64,000 nucleotides of DNA, from positions 248,001 through 312,000 of the forward strand of contig FXYJ02000001.1 of assembly GCA_900184925.1 (NCBI GenBank). The letters are read 5' to 3'. The position numbers and the translations under genes were made by a program. Below the pieces are notes generated by a model that did no database searches, had not been told where the DNA came from, and saw nothing but the letters and a program-made list of their open reading frames with translations. Positions 1 through 9,092 of the stretch are shown here, in pieces. How positions within the stretch are numbered: the first letter of the stretch is position 1; each line of letters begins with the position of its first letter. Source of the DNA: Ruminococcaceae bacterium HV4-5-B5C. Lineage in GTDB: Bacteria > Bacillota > Clostridia > Oscillospirales > Acutalibacteraceae.

Positions 1-805
1 CAATAATGCCGCGTCTGCCGCTGCCACAGCACAGTCGACAGCCACTGGGGCGGCCTCGGCGGCCTCAGTGGCTCAAAGCGCGGCCGCCTCCGCCCAGTCT
101 ACCGCCAGTTCAAAAGCAAAAGTATTTACAAGCCAGCCGTCTCCGCCCTATGCGGCGGGGGATGTGTGGAAAAACGGCAGCGCCGTTTCCGTCTGCCTGA
201 CTGCCCGCAGTTCCGGAAGCTTTACGGCGTCCGACTGGTCGCTGTCCGGAGATGTGACGGCCAACAATACGGCGGCGGACACGGCGAAGGTCGGAGGAAC
301 ATCATCCGCAACGGTGCTGAACAATATCAGCACCGCGCAGACGGCAGCCGGCAATGCGGGAGCAGCCGCTTCCACGGCGCAGAGTGCCGCAAACAGCGCG
401 GCTTCGGCGGCTTCGACGGCGCAGAGTACTGCCAATAATGCCGCGTCTGCCGCTGCCACAGCACAGTCGACAGCCACTGGTGCGGCCTCAGCAGCCTCAG
501 TGGCTCAAAGCGCGGCCGCCTCCGCCCAGTCTATTGCCAGTTCAAAAGCAAAAGTATTTACAAGCCAGCCGTCTCCGCCCTATGCGGCGGGGGATGTGTG
601 GAAAAACGGCAGCGCCGTTTCCGTCTGCCTGACTGCCCGCAGTTCCGGAAGCTTTACGGCGTCCGACTGGTCGCTGTCCGGAGATGTGACGGCCAACAAT
701 ACGGCGGCGGACACGGCGAAGGTCGGAGGAACATCATCCGCAACGGTGCTGAACAATATCAGCACCGCGCAGACGGCAGCCGGCAATGCGGGAGCAGCCG
801 CTGCC
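1..805 (+). repeat. 432-bp tandem direct repeat inside the tail gene
   Basis: Bases 1-432 are repeated almost exactly from 433 to about 805, in frame (432 = 144 codons). The only differences noticed are scattered single bases, for example near 49, 58 and 533. The copies are far more alike than the third, diverged protein module after 820, which points to recent duplication or gene conversion. The first copy is cut by the window edge, so copy number may be higher. Confidence 0.85.
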
Positions 806-2026
806 ACAGCACAGTCGACGGCAAATTCCAAGGCGAAAGTCTTTACCGTTCAGCCCACGCCGCCGTACAGTGTCGGAGATCTCTGGACGAATTCGGCCGG
901 AGACACAATGGTGTGCAAAACAGCCCGCAGTTCCGGAAGTTACGCGGCGTCGGACTGGCAGCCCGCGAGCGCGGTCACGGTGACCAGAATCCAAACCGCC
1001 GAGCAGAAGATCACTCCGCAGGCCATCACTTCAACCGTTGCTTCTAATCTTACCGGAAACCAGATCGCGTCGATCATCAACCAGTCGGCAACGACGGTTA
1101 CCATCAGCGCTCAAAAACTAGATTTGACCGGATACATTACTGCCACAAGTCTTTCGACGGCCGGAGCAACAACCATAAATGGTGCGAATATCACGACCGG
1201 AACGATTTCCGCTGACCGAATAGACACCACAAACCTAAAAGTGCAAAGAATCTGTAATAATACAAAAACATACTACGGAGAAATTGGATCTTTCAATTTT
1301 ACGGATCCTCAGGGATCTGAGCTATATACTGGTCTTGAATTCACCGGAGGGAACGGGTACTGTGGAGGCATCTATAGCCAAAAAGGAGGCGGTGCTGGTA
1401 AAACATACGACAGCATTGTCTTAACACCGGAGCGTACTGGTGCTGCTCATTTCTATGCTCAGACATCCTATAAATCTGACTACGATGTTGGCCAAGATGC
1501 TGCGCATTATGGTTTTGCTTCCATGCAAACGTGTGTTAATGACAATGGTACTGACAGCGGATCAAACTTTGCAGACGTGGTGTGTGAAACATGGCCTGCA
1601 ACAGGATCACAGGTATCTTTGGAAGTGGGCTATGATACAGGGTCTTCTACTGGATTGCACAGGTTGCTTATCAGCCAGTCCGGAATAGACATCAAATGTC
1701 CATTTCCGACGGCTCCATTATCACCGGGGGCATGGCGCAATGAAAACGCAGGCTGTTGGGATGCCTGCGTTACCCGTATTGGCAATATGTGTTTTGTATA
1801 TGGAAATATTACGGGATCAGCTGTAGGTTCGGGTGCTGTTTTAATGAATATACCAGACGGATTCAGACCCCCAAAAGACGTGCAATGTAATTTGTTCAAT
1901 GTTAATAATAATTGTGCAGTAAGACTTGACATTCATCATGCAACTGGTGATCTCGTATATGTTAATTATGGTGGGACACAGCTTAATCCGGGGTGGCTTG
2001 GACTAAATCTTTTTTACAGCATATAG
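2..2026 (+). CDS. Phage tail/receptor-binding protein, 5' end outside window
   Basis: The reading frame is open from the first bases, so the gene begins upstream; about 674 residues are visible. The first third is Ala/Ser/Thr/Gln-rich linker (AQSTA-type heptads, probably fibrous) alternating with a compact module containing KVFTSQPSPPYAAGDVW. The module occurs three times; the first two lie in a near-identical 432-bp tandem repeat and the third is diverged. The middle part (INGANITTGTISADRI) is typical of phage minor tail or antireceptor proteins, and the C-terminal part is unrecognised and presumably contacts the host. It is followed by an intrinsic terminator and further tail and lysis genes, which supports a prophage tail-tip role. 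Confidence 0.75.
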   Translation, partial: NNAASAAATAQSTATGAASAASVAQSAAASAQSTASSKAKVFTSQPSPPYAAGDVWKNGSAVSVCLTARSSGSFTASDWSLSGDVTANNTAADTAKVGGTSSATVLNNISTAQTAAGNAGAAASTAQSAANSAASAASTAQSTANNAASAAATAQSTATGAASAASVAQSAAASAQSIASSKAKVFTSQPSPPYAAGDVWKNGSAVSVCLTARSSGSFTASDWSLSGDVTANNTAADTAKVGGTSSATVLNNISTAQTAAGNAGAAAATAQSTANSKAKVFTVQPTPPYSVGDLWTNSAGDTMVCKTARSSGSYAASDWQPASAVTVTRIQTAEQKITPQAITSTVASNLTGNQIASIINQSATTVTISAQKLDLTGYITATSLSTAGATTINGANITTGTISADRIDTTNLKVQRICNNTKTYYGEIGSFNFTDPQGSELYTGLEFTGGNGYCGGIYSQKGGGAGKTYDSIVLTPERTGAAHFYAQTSYKSDYDVGQDAAHYGFASMQTCVNDNGTDSGSNFADVVCETWPATGSQVSLEVGYDTGSSTGLHRLLISQSGIDIKCPFPTAPLSPGAWRNENAGCWDACVTRIGNMCFVYGNITGSAVGSGAVLMNIPDGFRPPKDVQCNLFNVNNNCAVRLDIHHATGDLVYVNYGGTQLNPGWLGLNLFYSI

Positions 2027-2049
2027 CCGCTTCGAAAGAAGCGGCTTTT
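2025..2049 (+). terminator. Intrinsic terminator after tail gene
   Basis: A 9-bp stem AGCCGCTTC / GAAGCGGCT with a GAAA tetraloop is followed by TTT. It begins inside the stop codon of the tail gene. Confidence 0.8.
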
Positions 2050-2090
2050 ATCATGCCCCTGTGGGCAGAAATTTGAAAGGAAGTTAGATT

Positions 2091-2366
2091 ATGGCGACGA
2101 GAAAAATCAATGAAAGCAACAACTACTACATGTCCATCACGGACGACGGGTCCGACACCGGGAAGGTCGTCGGCAACATGTCCGCCACGCTGAACACCGC
2201 AAACCCGGCGATCAGCATCAACGCCTCGCTGGTACAGGGTGAAACGCTTCCGGAGGCCGGAGTGATCCAGACACAGGTGACGGATTTCATCGCGCAGGTC
2301 CGTGCGCAGGCGGCGGCGCTGGGCCTCGCGCAGTTTGGGGCAGCGTTAACGGAGGGGTCAAAGTAA
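2091..2366 (+). CDS. Small phage structural protein, unknown function
   Basis: A 91-residue protein with a good ribosome binding site (AAAGGAAG, 2078-2085). It is rich in Ala, Thr and Asn and has no signal peptide or membrane segment. Its stop overlaps the next start by one base (TAATG), implying translational coupling. I do not recognise a family; position between two tail genes suggests a minor virion or assembly protein. Confidence 0.7.
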   Translation: MATRKINESNNYYMSITDDGSDTGKVVGNMSATLNTANPAISINASLVQGETLPEAGVIQTQVTDFIAQVRAQAAALGLAQFGAALTEGSK

Positions 2367-2593
2367 TGGCTGAAAACGGAAAGACGCTCCCGAAGCATGA
2401 AGTGCAGAAAGACAGTGAAGCACTGAATCAGAGCGAACCGCCCAAAAGCAGGGAAGTCGACCCCTCGGCTACCCCGGGGAACTATGCAATCGTTACCGAG
2501 AGCAACGGCCAGCGCCGGGTTTTTGCCGTGTTCAACGGTACCGTGAAAATCCTGCCGGCCTCCGCTCTCGGGGGAGCATTTGAACTGAAATAG
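2366..2593 (+). CDS. Small phage protein, unknown function
   Basis: A 75-residue protein starting on the stop codon of the preceding gene. The N-terminal half is charged and probably disordered. The C-terminal half (about residues 35-75, ATPGNYAIVTESNGQRRVFA) looks like a small beta-rich fold. It lies between tail genes on the same strand and is probably co-transcribed with the tail fibre. No function can be assigned. Confidence 0.65.
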   Translation: MAENGKTLPKHEVQKDSEALNQSEPPKSREVDPSATPGNYAIVTESNGQRRVFAVFNGTVKILPASALGGAFELK

Positions 2594-2606
2594 GAGGTGC
2601 CTTTTA

Positions 2607-4112
2607 ATGGCAGCACATAACTTTCAGGTGTTTGACGCCGCCGGGACCAACATGACGACCGACACGAGCTACAGCAGTGATACAACGCGCCTGAACGGGG
2701 TAATCAACGGTCCCGCGGACCCGTTCAGTTTCAACAAAGCGATCCATCAGGCAACCATGATGGGAACCGCGGCGGCGCAGTTTATGGCGGCGGCGGGAAT
2801 CAGCTGCGACGACAAAAACCTCACAAACCTTGTGGCAGCAATGACACAGGCGTTTGTGACGACCGCATCGGTTACATATGCAGACCGGGCGGCTCACGGT
2901 CTTCTGGGCACGGCGGACGTCGGGCCGCTTGTTTTTTGCCCGGCACAGCCCGTCCCGATTGCCGCAACTTATAAGGCCGGGTCGGCAGGAAATCTGATTG
3001 GGAATTACCATTACCGCGAAGTTCTGATTTCCGGCTACAAAAACATGGACGGAACGTACTTCGTCAGTGGATTCTCACCCGCGGCCCAACGAAGCGGGTT
3101 TGATGTTTCTCCGTCTTCTCAGCAGGTTTCGGTCACGAACCTGCCCCTCGGCACAACCGGATGCATCGGCCGGGCTATCTACCGGTCTGCCGCCGGAGGC
3201 GCGGCGGGCAGTGAAAAATACTGCGGCGTTGTATGGGACAACACAACGACCACCTTTACGGATAACCTCACAGATCTTCAGATCGGTACCGGAATGCCTG
3301 CCGTGCAGGGCACACCGATTCCGGCAAATGTGCCAACTTCTAACACGACTGGCACAACGCTTTCTGCTTCACAGATTGCGGGGGTGATCCAGTCGGCCAC
3401 ACTCGGGGGAAACGCCGTGCCGGCTAACGCCGGCCAGCTGCAGATTCCCATGCCCACCGCCGACCAGGTTGGAGCCATGCGGGTGAGTACATTAAGCGAC
3501 GGAGTGAATCTGAATTCCGTTACAGTGTCGGGTGTTTATCTTCTGCCTGCTTCTGTTATCAGCGGCCCCGCCGATGGTTCAGCAAATAACAGCCAGCTGC
3601 TGGTAATGCGGGGCTCCGGCCAGACCATCACGCAGATAGTCGGTGCATACAGCTCGGGCTGCCTGTGGACACGTTCGGGGAATACTGTCTCGAATCCTGA
3701 CGGGATATGGAGCAGATGGACAAAGCTTATCGGGGTTACCGAAGAAGGAAACTACGATGCAAATAACATCTTCTATCATTATTATAAGTACGCAGACGGA
3801 AGAATGAGCGTGTGGGGGACTTTTCTATACGACGACTTCCTGATTACGCAGCCTTATGGCAGTATGTACCGGCAAAGGCAGGCTGTCATACACCTTCCGT
3901 CCGGCATCCCGGAATTTGCCGGTACCAATAATATGAATTATGTTACGCTGAACGTAACGTCCGATACTGCCATCATGGCAACCGACGTTACAGTTGACCC
4001 CGGAAACCTCTTACGGTGTGACTTTGTATCTCCTGTCGTTGTTTCACATCAGACAACGGGATCAACGTCAGGGTGGGTTTATTTCCGAATTGAGGGATAT
4101 TACGCAGAGTAA
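2607..4112 (+). CDS. Phage tail fibre with pyocin-knob-like domain
   Basis: 501 residues, preceded by a strong GGAGG site. The N-terminal half resembles phage tail-fibre/baseplate-linked proteins. Around residues 285-375 there is a segment with GVNLNSVTVSGVY and GIWSRWTKLIG, which resembles the knob domain of pyocin tail fibres (short beta motif ending in W-S-x-W-xx-L). The C-terminal 120 residues are beta-rich and aromatic, as expected for a receptor-binding tip. Directly upstream of the endolysin. Likely role is host recognition; the knob call rests on motif memory only. Confidence 0.7.
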   Translation: MAAHNFQVFDAAGTNMTTDTSYSSDTTRLNGVINGPADPFSFNKAIHQATMMGTAAAQFMAAAGISCDDKNLTNLVAAMTQAFVTTASVTYADRAAHGLLGTADVGPLVFCPAQPVPIAATYKAGSAGNLIGNYHYREVLISGYKNMDGTYFVSGFSPAAQRSGFDVSPSSQQVSVTNLPLGTTGCIGRAIYRSAAGGAAGSEKYCGVVWDNTTTTFTDNLTDLQIGTGMPAVQGTPIPANVPTSNTTGTTLSASQIAGVIQSATLGGNAVPANAGQLQIPMPTADQVGAMRVSTLSDGVNLNSVTVSGVYLLPASVISGPADGSANNSQLLVMRGSGQTITQIVGAYSSGCLWTRSGNTVSNPDGIWSRWTKLIGVTEEGNYDANNIFYHYYKYADGRMSVWGTFLYDDFLITQPYGSMYRQRQAVIHLPSGIPEFAGTNNMNYVTLNVTSDTAIMATDVTVDPGNLLRCDFVSPVVVSHQTTGSTSGWVYFRIEGYYAE

Positions 4113-4118
4113 AGGAAC

Positions 4119-5282
4119 ATGGAAGTGGACAATTACAGAGGGATTGATATTTACAACGGAACATATGACCGCGGAATCGATTTCCCGCGCGTAAAAAACG
4201 CGGGGATCGATTATGCTGTCGTAAAGGCAACAGAGGGTGTGGACTACACGGATCCATCCTTTGCTGCCAACGTGAACGGCGCAAGAGCAGCCGGACTTGA
4301 TGTAGGCGCATACCACCTGATGCGGGCAACGCCCATTGACCGGCAGGCGGAGGATTTTCTTGCCGCAATCAGCGGGCACGGGCCGTATTCCATGCTTGCA
4401 ATTGACGTTGAGGATGTAAAACCCGGCGAAGTGTCCGGCCTTGGGAAAGAAGCGATCACAGCAGACATTATTGCAATTTACAAGGCAATCCGCACGGCAG
4501 GCTATCCCTGCGACGTATACGCTTATGCTTCTGCGTCATGGCTTCGAAATTTGATTGATGTTGCTGCCTGCCGGTTGGCCGGCTTGAAAATCTGGGGAGC
4601 GGCATACAGCAGCGACACGCCGGAGAATACCGATCACTCCGGTGAGTGGGATATGTGGCAGTGGTGCAGTGACGGCCGCGTCGACGGCATCGGTGGTAAG
4701 GCGGATTGTGACGTGTGCTATGCAGACGTTCAGACGGTACACCCCGTATCCACGCCCGCGGAAATTCCTTCCCCTGCGCCCGATTCCTATGTCGTCAAGG
4801 CCGGTGATACCCTGTCCGGGATTGCGGAAGCCCATGGGACGACATACCAGAAACTGGCTGACGTCAATGGCATTGCGGATCCGAATCTGATTCATGTCGG
4901 GCAGGTGATACGGTTTGGGCCTTTCCCGGATTCCGCCGCGCCGGAGCCCGCAACGTCCGAACAGACTTATACCGTACAACCGGGCGACACTCTTTCGGGC
5001 ATTGCGTCCCGGTATGGCACTACATATCAGGCGCTTGCGGCGCTGAACGGGATCGCCGACCCGAACCTGATCCGCGCAGGGCAGAAGTTGCAGCTGGCCG
5101 GAGTCGCCCACGCAGCTCCGTCGGCATCGGTTCAGTCCGGGCGGACTTATACAGTCCAACCGGGCGATACCCTTTCAGGAATTGCTGCACGCTATGCAAC
5201 CACATACCAGCATCTCGCGGCGGTAAACGGGATTGAAAACCCAAGCCTGATTTACCCGGGAGAAAAAATTATTATTGAGTGA
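4119..5282 (+). CDS. Endolysin: GH25 muramidase with three LysM domains
   Basis: 387 residues. Residues 5-205 form a glycoside hydrolase family 25 domain that cleaves the MurNAc-GlcNAc bond of peptidoglycan. The diagnostic GIDI (8-11) and catalytic D96-V-E98 are present. Three LysM peptidoglycan-binding repeats follow at about 223-266, 283-326 and 343-386, each starting with [13 protein letters not shown]. There is no signal peptide, so export depends on the holin-like proteins encoded next. It starts 6 bases after the tail-fibre stop. Three LysM on a GH25 lysin is a common Clostridia prophage arrangement. Confidence 0.93.
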   Translation: MEVDNYRGIDIYNGTYDRGIDFPRVKNAGIDYAVVKATEGVDYTDPSFAANVNGARAAGLDVGAYHLMRATPIDRQAEDFLAAISGHGPYSMLAIDVEDVKPGEVSGLGKEAITADIIAIYKAIRTAGYPCDVYAYASASWLRNLIDVAACRLAGLKIWGAAYSSDTPENTDHSGEWDMWQWCSDGRVDGIGGKADCDVCYADVQTVHPVSTPAEIPSPAPDSYVVKAGDTLSGIAEAHGTTYQKLADVNGIADPNLIHVGQVIRFGPFPDSAAPEPATSEQTYTVQPGDTLSGIASRYGTTYQALAALNGIADPNLIRAGQKLQLAGVAHAAPSASVQSGRTYTVQPGDTLSGIAARYATTYQHLAAVNGIENPSLIYPGEKIIIE

Positions 5283-5292
5283 GGTTGCAGCG

Positions 5293-5553
5293 ATGGGAGC
5301 AGCGAATATTGTCGGACTGATTGTTGCAGTAGTAGGATGCTTTGTCGGCCTTGCGGGCTGGCTGAGCGGAAGGGATAAACGCATTGTCGGCGACGCGGAA
5401 TGGCGGGGAAAAACAGATGAAAAGCTCGACAATATCCAGAAGGGCGTTTCGGGAATCGACAGCCGGATGTCTAAAATGGAGGGCGCAATCTCATTACACG
5501 AAACAAGAATTTCCATTATAGAGACAAAAATCGGTATCGACGGGGAGAAATAA
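5293..5553 (+). CDS. Small membrane-anchored coiled-coil phage protein (XhlA-like)
   Basis: 86 residues from ATG 5293, which has GAGG about 8 bases upstream; a TTG at 5275 inside the lysin end is less likely. One N-terminal membrane helix (about 5-24) is followed by a heptad-like segment (about 45-80). This architecture, next to endolysin and holin, matches XhlA-type haemolysin or lysis accessory proteins. The family call is by architecture only. Confidence 0.65.
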   Translation: MGAANIVGLIVAVVGCFVGLAGWLSGRDKRIVGDAEWRGKTDEKLDNIQKGVSGIDSRMSKMEGAISLHETRISIIETKIGIDGEK

Positions 5554-5583
5554 ATGCCGGGCGGCAGAAGGGAGGGAAAACTT

Positions 5584-5886
5584 ATGGCAGACAGCAATGA
5601 AATTCCGGTAGCGGAAAAGCCGAAAATCGACTGGAAACATAAACTGACTTCACGCAAACTCTGGATGTCGATTGCCTCGTTTGCAGCGCTTCTGGCCGTC
5701 GCATTCGGGGTCCCGCAGGCTACTGCTACACAAATCACCGCACTGATTATGGCTGGTGCGACGGTGATTGGCTATATTTTCGGGGAGGGCCTCATCGACG
5801 CGGCGAGCGCAGGAGCGCAGGCTGCCGCGGCAAATGCAGTGCAGGATGCGCAGGCCGGGCAGAGCGCGGAAGGTACACAGGCTTAA
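5584..5886 (+). CDS. Phage holin
   Basis: 100 residues starting at ATG 5584, with AGGGAGGG 8 bases upstream; an in-frame ATG at 5554 lacks a site. The KLTSRKLWMSIASFAALL segment and two hydrophobic helices (about 28-48 and 53-75), followed by an Ala/Gln-rich tail, are typical of small Gram-positive phage holins. It would form the membrane lesion that releases the GH25 lysin. Last gene of the prophage late operon. Confidence 0.8.
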   Translation: MADSNEIPVAEKPKIDWKHKLTSRKLWMSIASFAALLAVAFGVPQATATQITALIMAGATVIGYIFGEGLIDAASAGAQAAAANAVQDAQAGQSAEGTQA

Positions 5887-5907
5887 TATCGCGGATAGAC
5901 AGAAGAC

Positions 5908-5954
5908 GAGCCCTCTCGGCTGCCGTAAGGCAGTTGGGAGGGCTCTGTTTGTTT
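5908..5954 (+). terminator. Terminator of the prophage late operon
   Basis: Long imperfect stem from GAGCCCTCTCGGCTGCC through a GTAA loop to GGCAGTTGGGAGGGCTC, then TGTTTGTTT. Confidence 0.85.
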
Positions 5955-6312
5955 CCGGTCTCCTCCCATTCCTTTTTCAGAGTGGAAATGGAGCAGCTTC
6001 CATCAATGGGAGGGCCTTTGGCAGGGAAGGAATGCAGCCCCCTCCCGTCCCGATCCCCTTCCGCGCGTAATCTTTTCTGATTTTTACCGGCTTATTGGGC
6101 GGAGGGGCAGGGGTAAGTGTGTTTCTGCAAATGAAAGAAACCGCTTGCCTTTGAAGGCCGCAGGAACATGCTGCACCTTTGGCACCGCGGAAATACCACC
6201 GATTTGTCGGTGGTATCTGTCGTTGATATCCTGATTTCGCCGGCAGCCTGAGGTACCGTGAGACTTTGATGTCGCATTGACTCAAGTGGGAATAAAAATG
6301 ACGCAGAAAAGC
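5955..6312. other. Intergenic region at prophage/chromosome boundary
   Basis: No convincing gene. It holds one copy of a dispersed repeat (6034-6090) and a 10-bp perfect hairpin ATACCACCGA/TCGGTGGTAT (6193-6216). The prophage attachment site probably lies here, but its partner is outside the window. Confidence 0.5.
6034..6090. repeat. Dispersed intergenic repeat, copy 1
   Basis: About 55 bases starting GCAGCCCCCTCC and ending GATTTTTACC. A second copy, roughly 80% identical by eye, lies at 10047-10100. Confidence 0.6.
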
Positions 6313-6341
6313 TTGACACATTCAGTTAGTGATGCTAAACT
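6313..6341 (+). promoter_or_regulatory. Sigma-A promoter of the feo operon
   Basis: TTGACA (6313-6318), a 17-base spacer and TAAACT (6336-6341). The -10 is embedded in a palindromic operator candidate. Confidence 0.7.
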
Positions 6342-6362
6342 AATGGTTAGCAAGACCTAACC
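6326..6362. promoter_or_regulatory. Tandem TTAG/CTAA operator candidates
   Basis: Site 1 (6326-6343, TTAGTGATGCTAAACTAA) overlaps the -10. Site 2 (6345-6362) is GGTTAG-N6-CTAACC with perfect 6-base arms. They resemble DtxR/IdeR-type iron boxes. Binding by the DtxR-like protein encoded at 9333 is inferred. Confidence 0.55.
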
Positions 6363-6417
6363 GCTATAAAAGGCGGATTGGTCAGCACAAGAGAGTAACG
6401 AGAAAGGGGAATTCCTA

Positions 6418-6630
6418 ATGATGCCTTTGACTATGGCCAGAACCGGGGATACGGTAACCATTCGAAAGATCAACGGGAAAGATGAAACCAGACAGCATCT
6501 TGCTTCCATGGGTTTTGTGGAACGCGGACTCGTAACGGTGGTCAATGAGATTGCCGGAAACCTGATTCTGCAGGTTAAAGAAAGCCGGATTGCGCTGGAT
6601 AAGAGCATGGCGAACCGAATCATGATTTGA
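6418..6630 (+). CDS. feoA: FeoA-domain protein (first copy)
   Basis: 70 residues, a single FeoA (SH3-like) domain with the pattern ARTGDTVTI...LASMGFVERG. FeoA proteins are small cytosolic partners of the FeoB ferrous iron transporter. ATG 6418 has AAAGGGG 8 bases upstream. It is the first gene of the feo operon, 19 bases before a second feoA. Two feoA genes followed by feoB is common in Clostridia; the division of labour between them is unknown. Confidence 0.9.
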   Translation: MMPLTMARTGDTVTIRKINGKDETRQHLASMGFVERGLVTVVNEIAGNLILQVKESRIALDKSMANRIMI

Positions 6631-6649
6631 ATGAGGAGAGCGGGAGAAA

Positions 6650-6871
6650 ATGAAAACACTGAAAGAAGCAAGACCGGGAGATACCGTTGCAGTTAAAACC
6701 CTCACTGCGACCGGGCCCCTTCGCCGCCGCATTATGGACATGGGCATCACCAAGGGGACGACAATTATGGTACGCAAAGTGGCGCCGCTGGGTGACCCGA
6801 TGGAGATTACGGTGCGCGGGTATGAACTGTCCATCCGCAAAAGCGAAGCGGAGCATATTGAGGTTGCCTGA
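6650..6871 (+). CDS. feoA: FeoA-domain protein (second copy)
   Basis: 73 residues of a canonical FeoA domain: LKEARPGDTVAV, then RRRIMDMGITKGT and the C-terminal GYELSIRKSEAEHIEV. GAGGAGAGCGGGAG precedes the start. It diverges strongly from the first copy, so this is an old paralogue rather than a recent duplication. It lies between feoA-1 and feoB and is presumably co-transcribed. It is predicted to bind the FeoB cytosolic domain and modulate Fe2+ transport. Confidence 0.93.
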   Translation: MKTLKEARPGDTVAVKTLTATGPLRRRIMDMGITKGTTIMVRKVAPLGDPMEITVRGYELSIRKSEAEHIEVA

Positions 6872-6892
6872 GTGTGCCTTGATGCACGCTGG

Positions 6893-6906
6893 TTAGTCAT
6901 AGCTAA
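6893..6906. promoter_or_regulatory. Third TTAG-N6-CTAA site, before feoB
   Basis: TTAGTCATAGCTAA repeats the spacing of the 6345-6362 site, just upstream of the feoB ribosome binding site. It may be an internal operator; it is short enough to be chance. Confidence 0.3.
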
Positions 6907-6930
6907 TTATCTGAAGGAGGGTTTCTCTGA

Positions 6931-9063
6931 ATGGGGATAAAAATAGCACTTGCCGGAAATCCAAACTGCGGGAAAACAACCATGTTCAACAGTCTGACGG
7001 GAAGCAGCCAGTACGTCGGCAACTGGCCGGGCGTTACAGTTGAGAAAAAGGAAGGAAAGCTGAAAGGTCATAAGGATGTTGTCATCACCGACCTGCCGGG
7101 GATCTACTCGCTTTCCCCCTACACACTGGAAGAAGTCGTCAGCCGCAATTACCTGCTGAACGAAAGACCGGACGCCATCATCAACCTGGTTGACGCCACG
7201 AATCTGGAACGGAACCTCTATCTGACGACGCAGATTGTCGAACTCGGAATTCCGGTTGTCATCGCGCTGAACATGATGGACATTATCAAAAAAACCAAGG
7301 ACCGGATCGACACGGAAAAGCTCGGGGCTGCCCTTGGGTGCGAAATCATCGAAACATCCGCCTTGAAGGGAACAGGTTCCATGCAGGCGGCCGAAGCGGC
7401 AATCCGTCTTGCACAGCAGAAAAAGGCGTTTTCCCTTTCCTATGAATTTAACGCAGAAGTGGAAGATGCATTGAAAAAGATCTCTGCTGTTTTTCAGGGA
7501 ACGCTTGAAGAATCACGGGAAAGATGGTATCTGGTCAAGCTGTTTGAACGGGATGAAAAGGTTCTTGCGGAGCTTTCTCCGGCAAAAGAGAAACGGGAGC
7601 AGCTGGAAGAGATTGTAGCTGCGGCGGAAAAAGAACTGGATGACGACAGTGAAACGATCATCACGAATGAGCGGTATGAGTATATCTCCAAACTGACGTC
7701 GAATTGTCTGCACAAAAAGCAGCGGGCGCTTTCCACTTCCGACAGGATCGACCGGGTTGTTACAAACCGGTGGCTTGCACTTCCGATCTTTGTTGGCGTT
7801 ATGATACTAATGTACTACGTATCTGTCACAACGGTAGGTAAAATGGCGGACGACTGGGTCAACAATACGCTGTTCGGCGACTGGCTTCCAAACGCGGCGA
7901 CAGCGGGGCTTGAGGCAATCGGCTCGCCGGACTGGCTTCATGGGCTGGTCGTGGACGGAATAATTGGCGGCGTCGGTACCGTGCTTGGCTTTGTCCCTCA
8001 GATGCTGCTGATTTTCTTCTTCCTCTCTGTTCTGGAAGATTCGGGCTACATGGCGCGCGTCGCGTTCATCATGGACCGCATTTTCCGCCGGTTCGGGCTT
8101 TCGGGCAAGTCATTCATTCCAATGCTGATCGGTTCGGGCTGCGGTGTGCCTGCAATTATGGCCGCACGCACGATTGAGAATGAAAAAGACCGCCGCATGA
8201 CCATCATGCTTTCCACTTTCATTCCGTGTACGGCAAAAACCGTCATCATCGGCATGATCGTCTCGACATTCTTCCCGCACTCGGTTTTGATTGCACCCGC
8301 GATGTATTTCCTCGGCATTGCAATTATTGTGCTTTCGGGCATCGCGCTCAAAAAAACAAAATACTTCGGCGGCGACCCTGCGCCGTTTGTTATGGAACTT
8401 CCCGCGTACCATATTCCGTCGCTGAAAGGTGTACTCATCCACATGTGGGAACGCTCGAGGGCTTTCATCATCAAGGCCGGAACCATCATCTTTACTGCCT
8501 GCGTTGTGATCTGGTTCCTTTCCAATTTCGCCTGGAACCTGCAGATGGTTGATATTGAGCAGAGCATTCTGGCAAACATCGGCAACGCGATTGCGTGGTT
8601 CTTTGCGCCGCTCGGCTTCGGCACCTGGAAGGGCGCAGTAGCGACGATTACCGCTGAAATGGCAAAGGAACAGGCCATCAGCACACTGGCTGTACTGAAC
8701 GGCGTTTCCGATACGGAAAACGGCGCGATGGTTGCCAAGGGCATTGCCTCCATGTTTACCGCAATGGGCGCGTTCTCCTTTATGATCCTCAATATTTTCG
8801 ACCCGCCCTGCATTGTTGCGATGTCGACTACCATGCGTGAGATGGGAAGCAAAAAATGGGGCTGGATTGCGATCGGTTATCAGGCTCTTGTCGGGTATGT
8901 TCTTGCTTTCGTGAGCTATCAGCTTGGAAGCCTGTTCTTCGGAGCTTCGTTCGGCATCGGGCAGGGGATTGCCGCTCTTGTAGTGCTGGCGGTGATTTAT
9001 CTGATTGTCCGCCCCGCCCGCAAAGACAGCAGAGAATATCTGGAAGCGGGCGCCAGGGCTTAA
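6931..9063 (+). CDS. feoB: Ferrous iron transporter FeoB
   Basis: 710 residues. The N-terminal G domain has G1 GNPNCGKT (9-16), G3 DLPG (54-57), G4 NMMD (114-117) and G5 SAL (143-145). A helical spacer lies at about 165-260. The polytopic membrane part from about 280 contains Gate motifs (SGCGVPAIMAARTI; ...CTAKTVIIGM) typical of FeoB. It imports Fe2+ across the cytoplasmic membrane under low-oxygen conditions. Strong GAAGGAGGG site. It sits after two feoA genes and before a Cys-rich small protein. Confidence 0.98.
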   Translation: MGIKIALAGNPNCGKTTMFNSLTGSSQYVGNWPGVTVEKKEGKLKGHKDVVITDLPGIYSLSPYTLEEVVSRNYLLNERPDAIINLVDATNLERNLYLTTQIVELGIPVVIALNMMDIIKKTKDRIDTEKLGAALGCEIIETSALKGTGSMQAAEAAIRLAQQKKAFSLSYEFNAEVEDALKKISAVFQGTLEESRERWYLVKLFERDEKVLAELSPAKEKREQLEEIVAAAEKELDDDSETIITNERYEYISKLTSNCLHKKQRALSTSDRIDRVVTNRWLALPIFVGVMILMYYVSVTTVGKMADDWVNNTLFGDWLPNAATAGLEAIGSPDWLHGLVVDGIIGGVGTVLGFVPQMLLIFFFLSVLEDSGYMARVAFIMDRIFRRFGLSGKSFIPMLIGSGCGVPAIMAARTIENEKDRRMTIMLSTFIPCTAKTVIIGMIVSTFFPHSVLIAPAMYFLGIAIIVLSGIALKKTKYFGGDPAPFVMELPAYHIPSLKGVLIHMWERSRAFIIKAGTIIFTACVVIWFLSNFAWNLQMVDIEQSILANIGNAIAWFFAPLGFGTWKGAVATITAEMAKEQAISTLAVLNGVSDTENGAMVAKGIASMFTAMGAFSFMILNIFDPPCIVAMSTTMREMGSKKWGWIAIGYQALVGYVLAFVSYQLGSLFFGASFGIGQGIAALVVLAVIYLIVRPARKDSREYLEAGARA

Positions 9064-9092
9064 TTAAGAAACATGTAAAAGGAGGCTTTTCC

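Noticed and set aside
148..477. Long minus-strand Ala/Val-rich frame opposite the tail gene
   Set aside because: Mirror image of the repetitive plus-strand coding sequence; no ribosome site, and the same frame recurs in each repeat copy.
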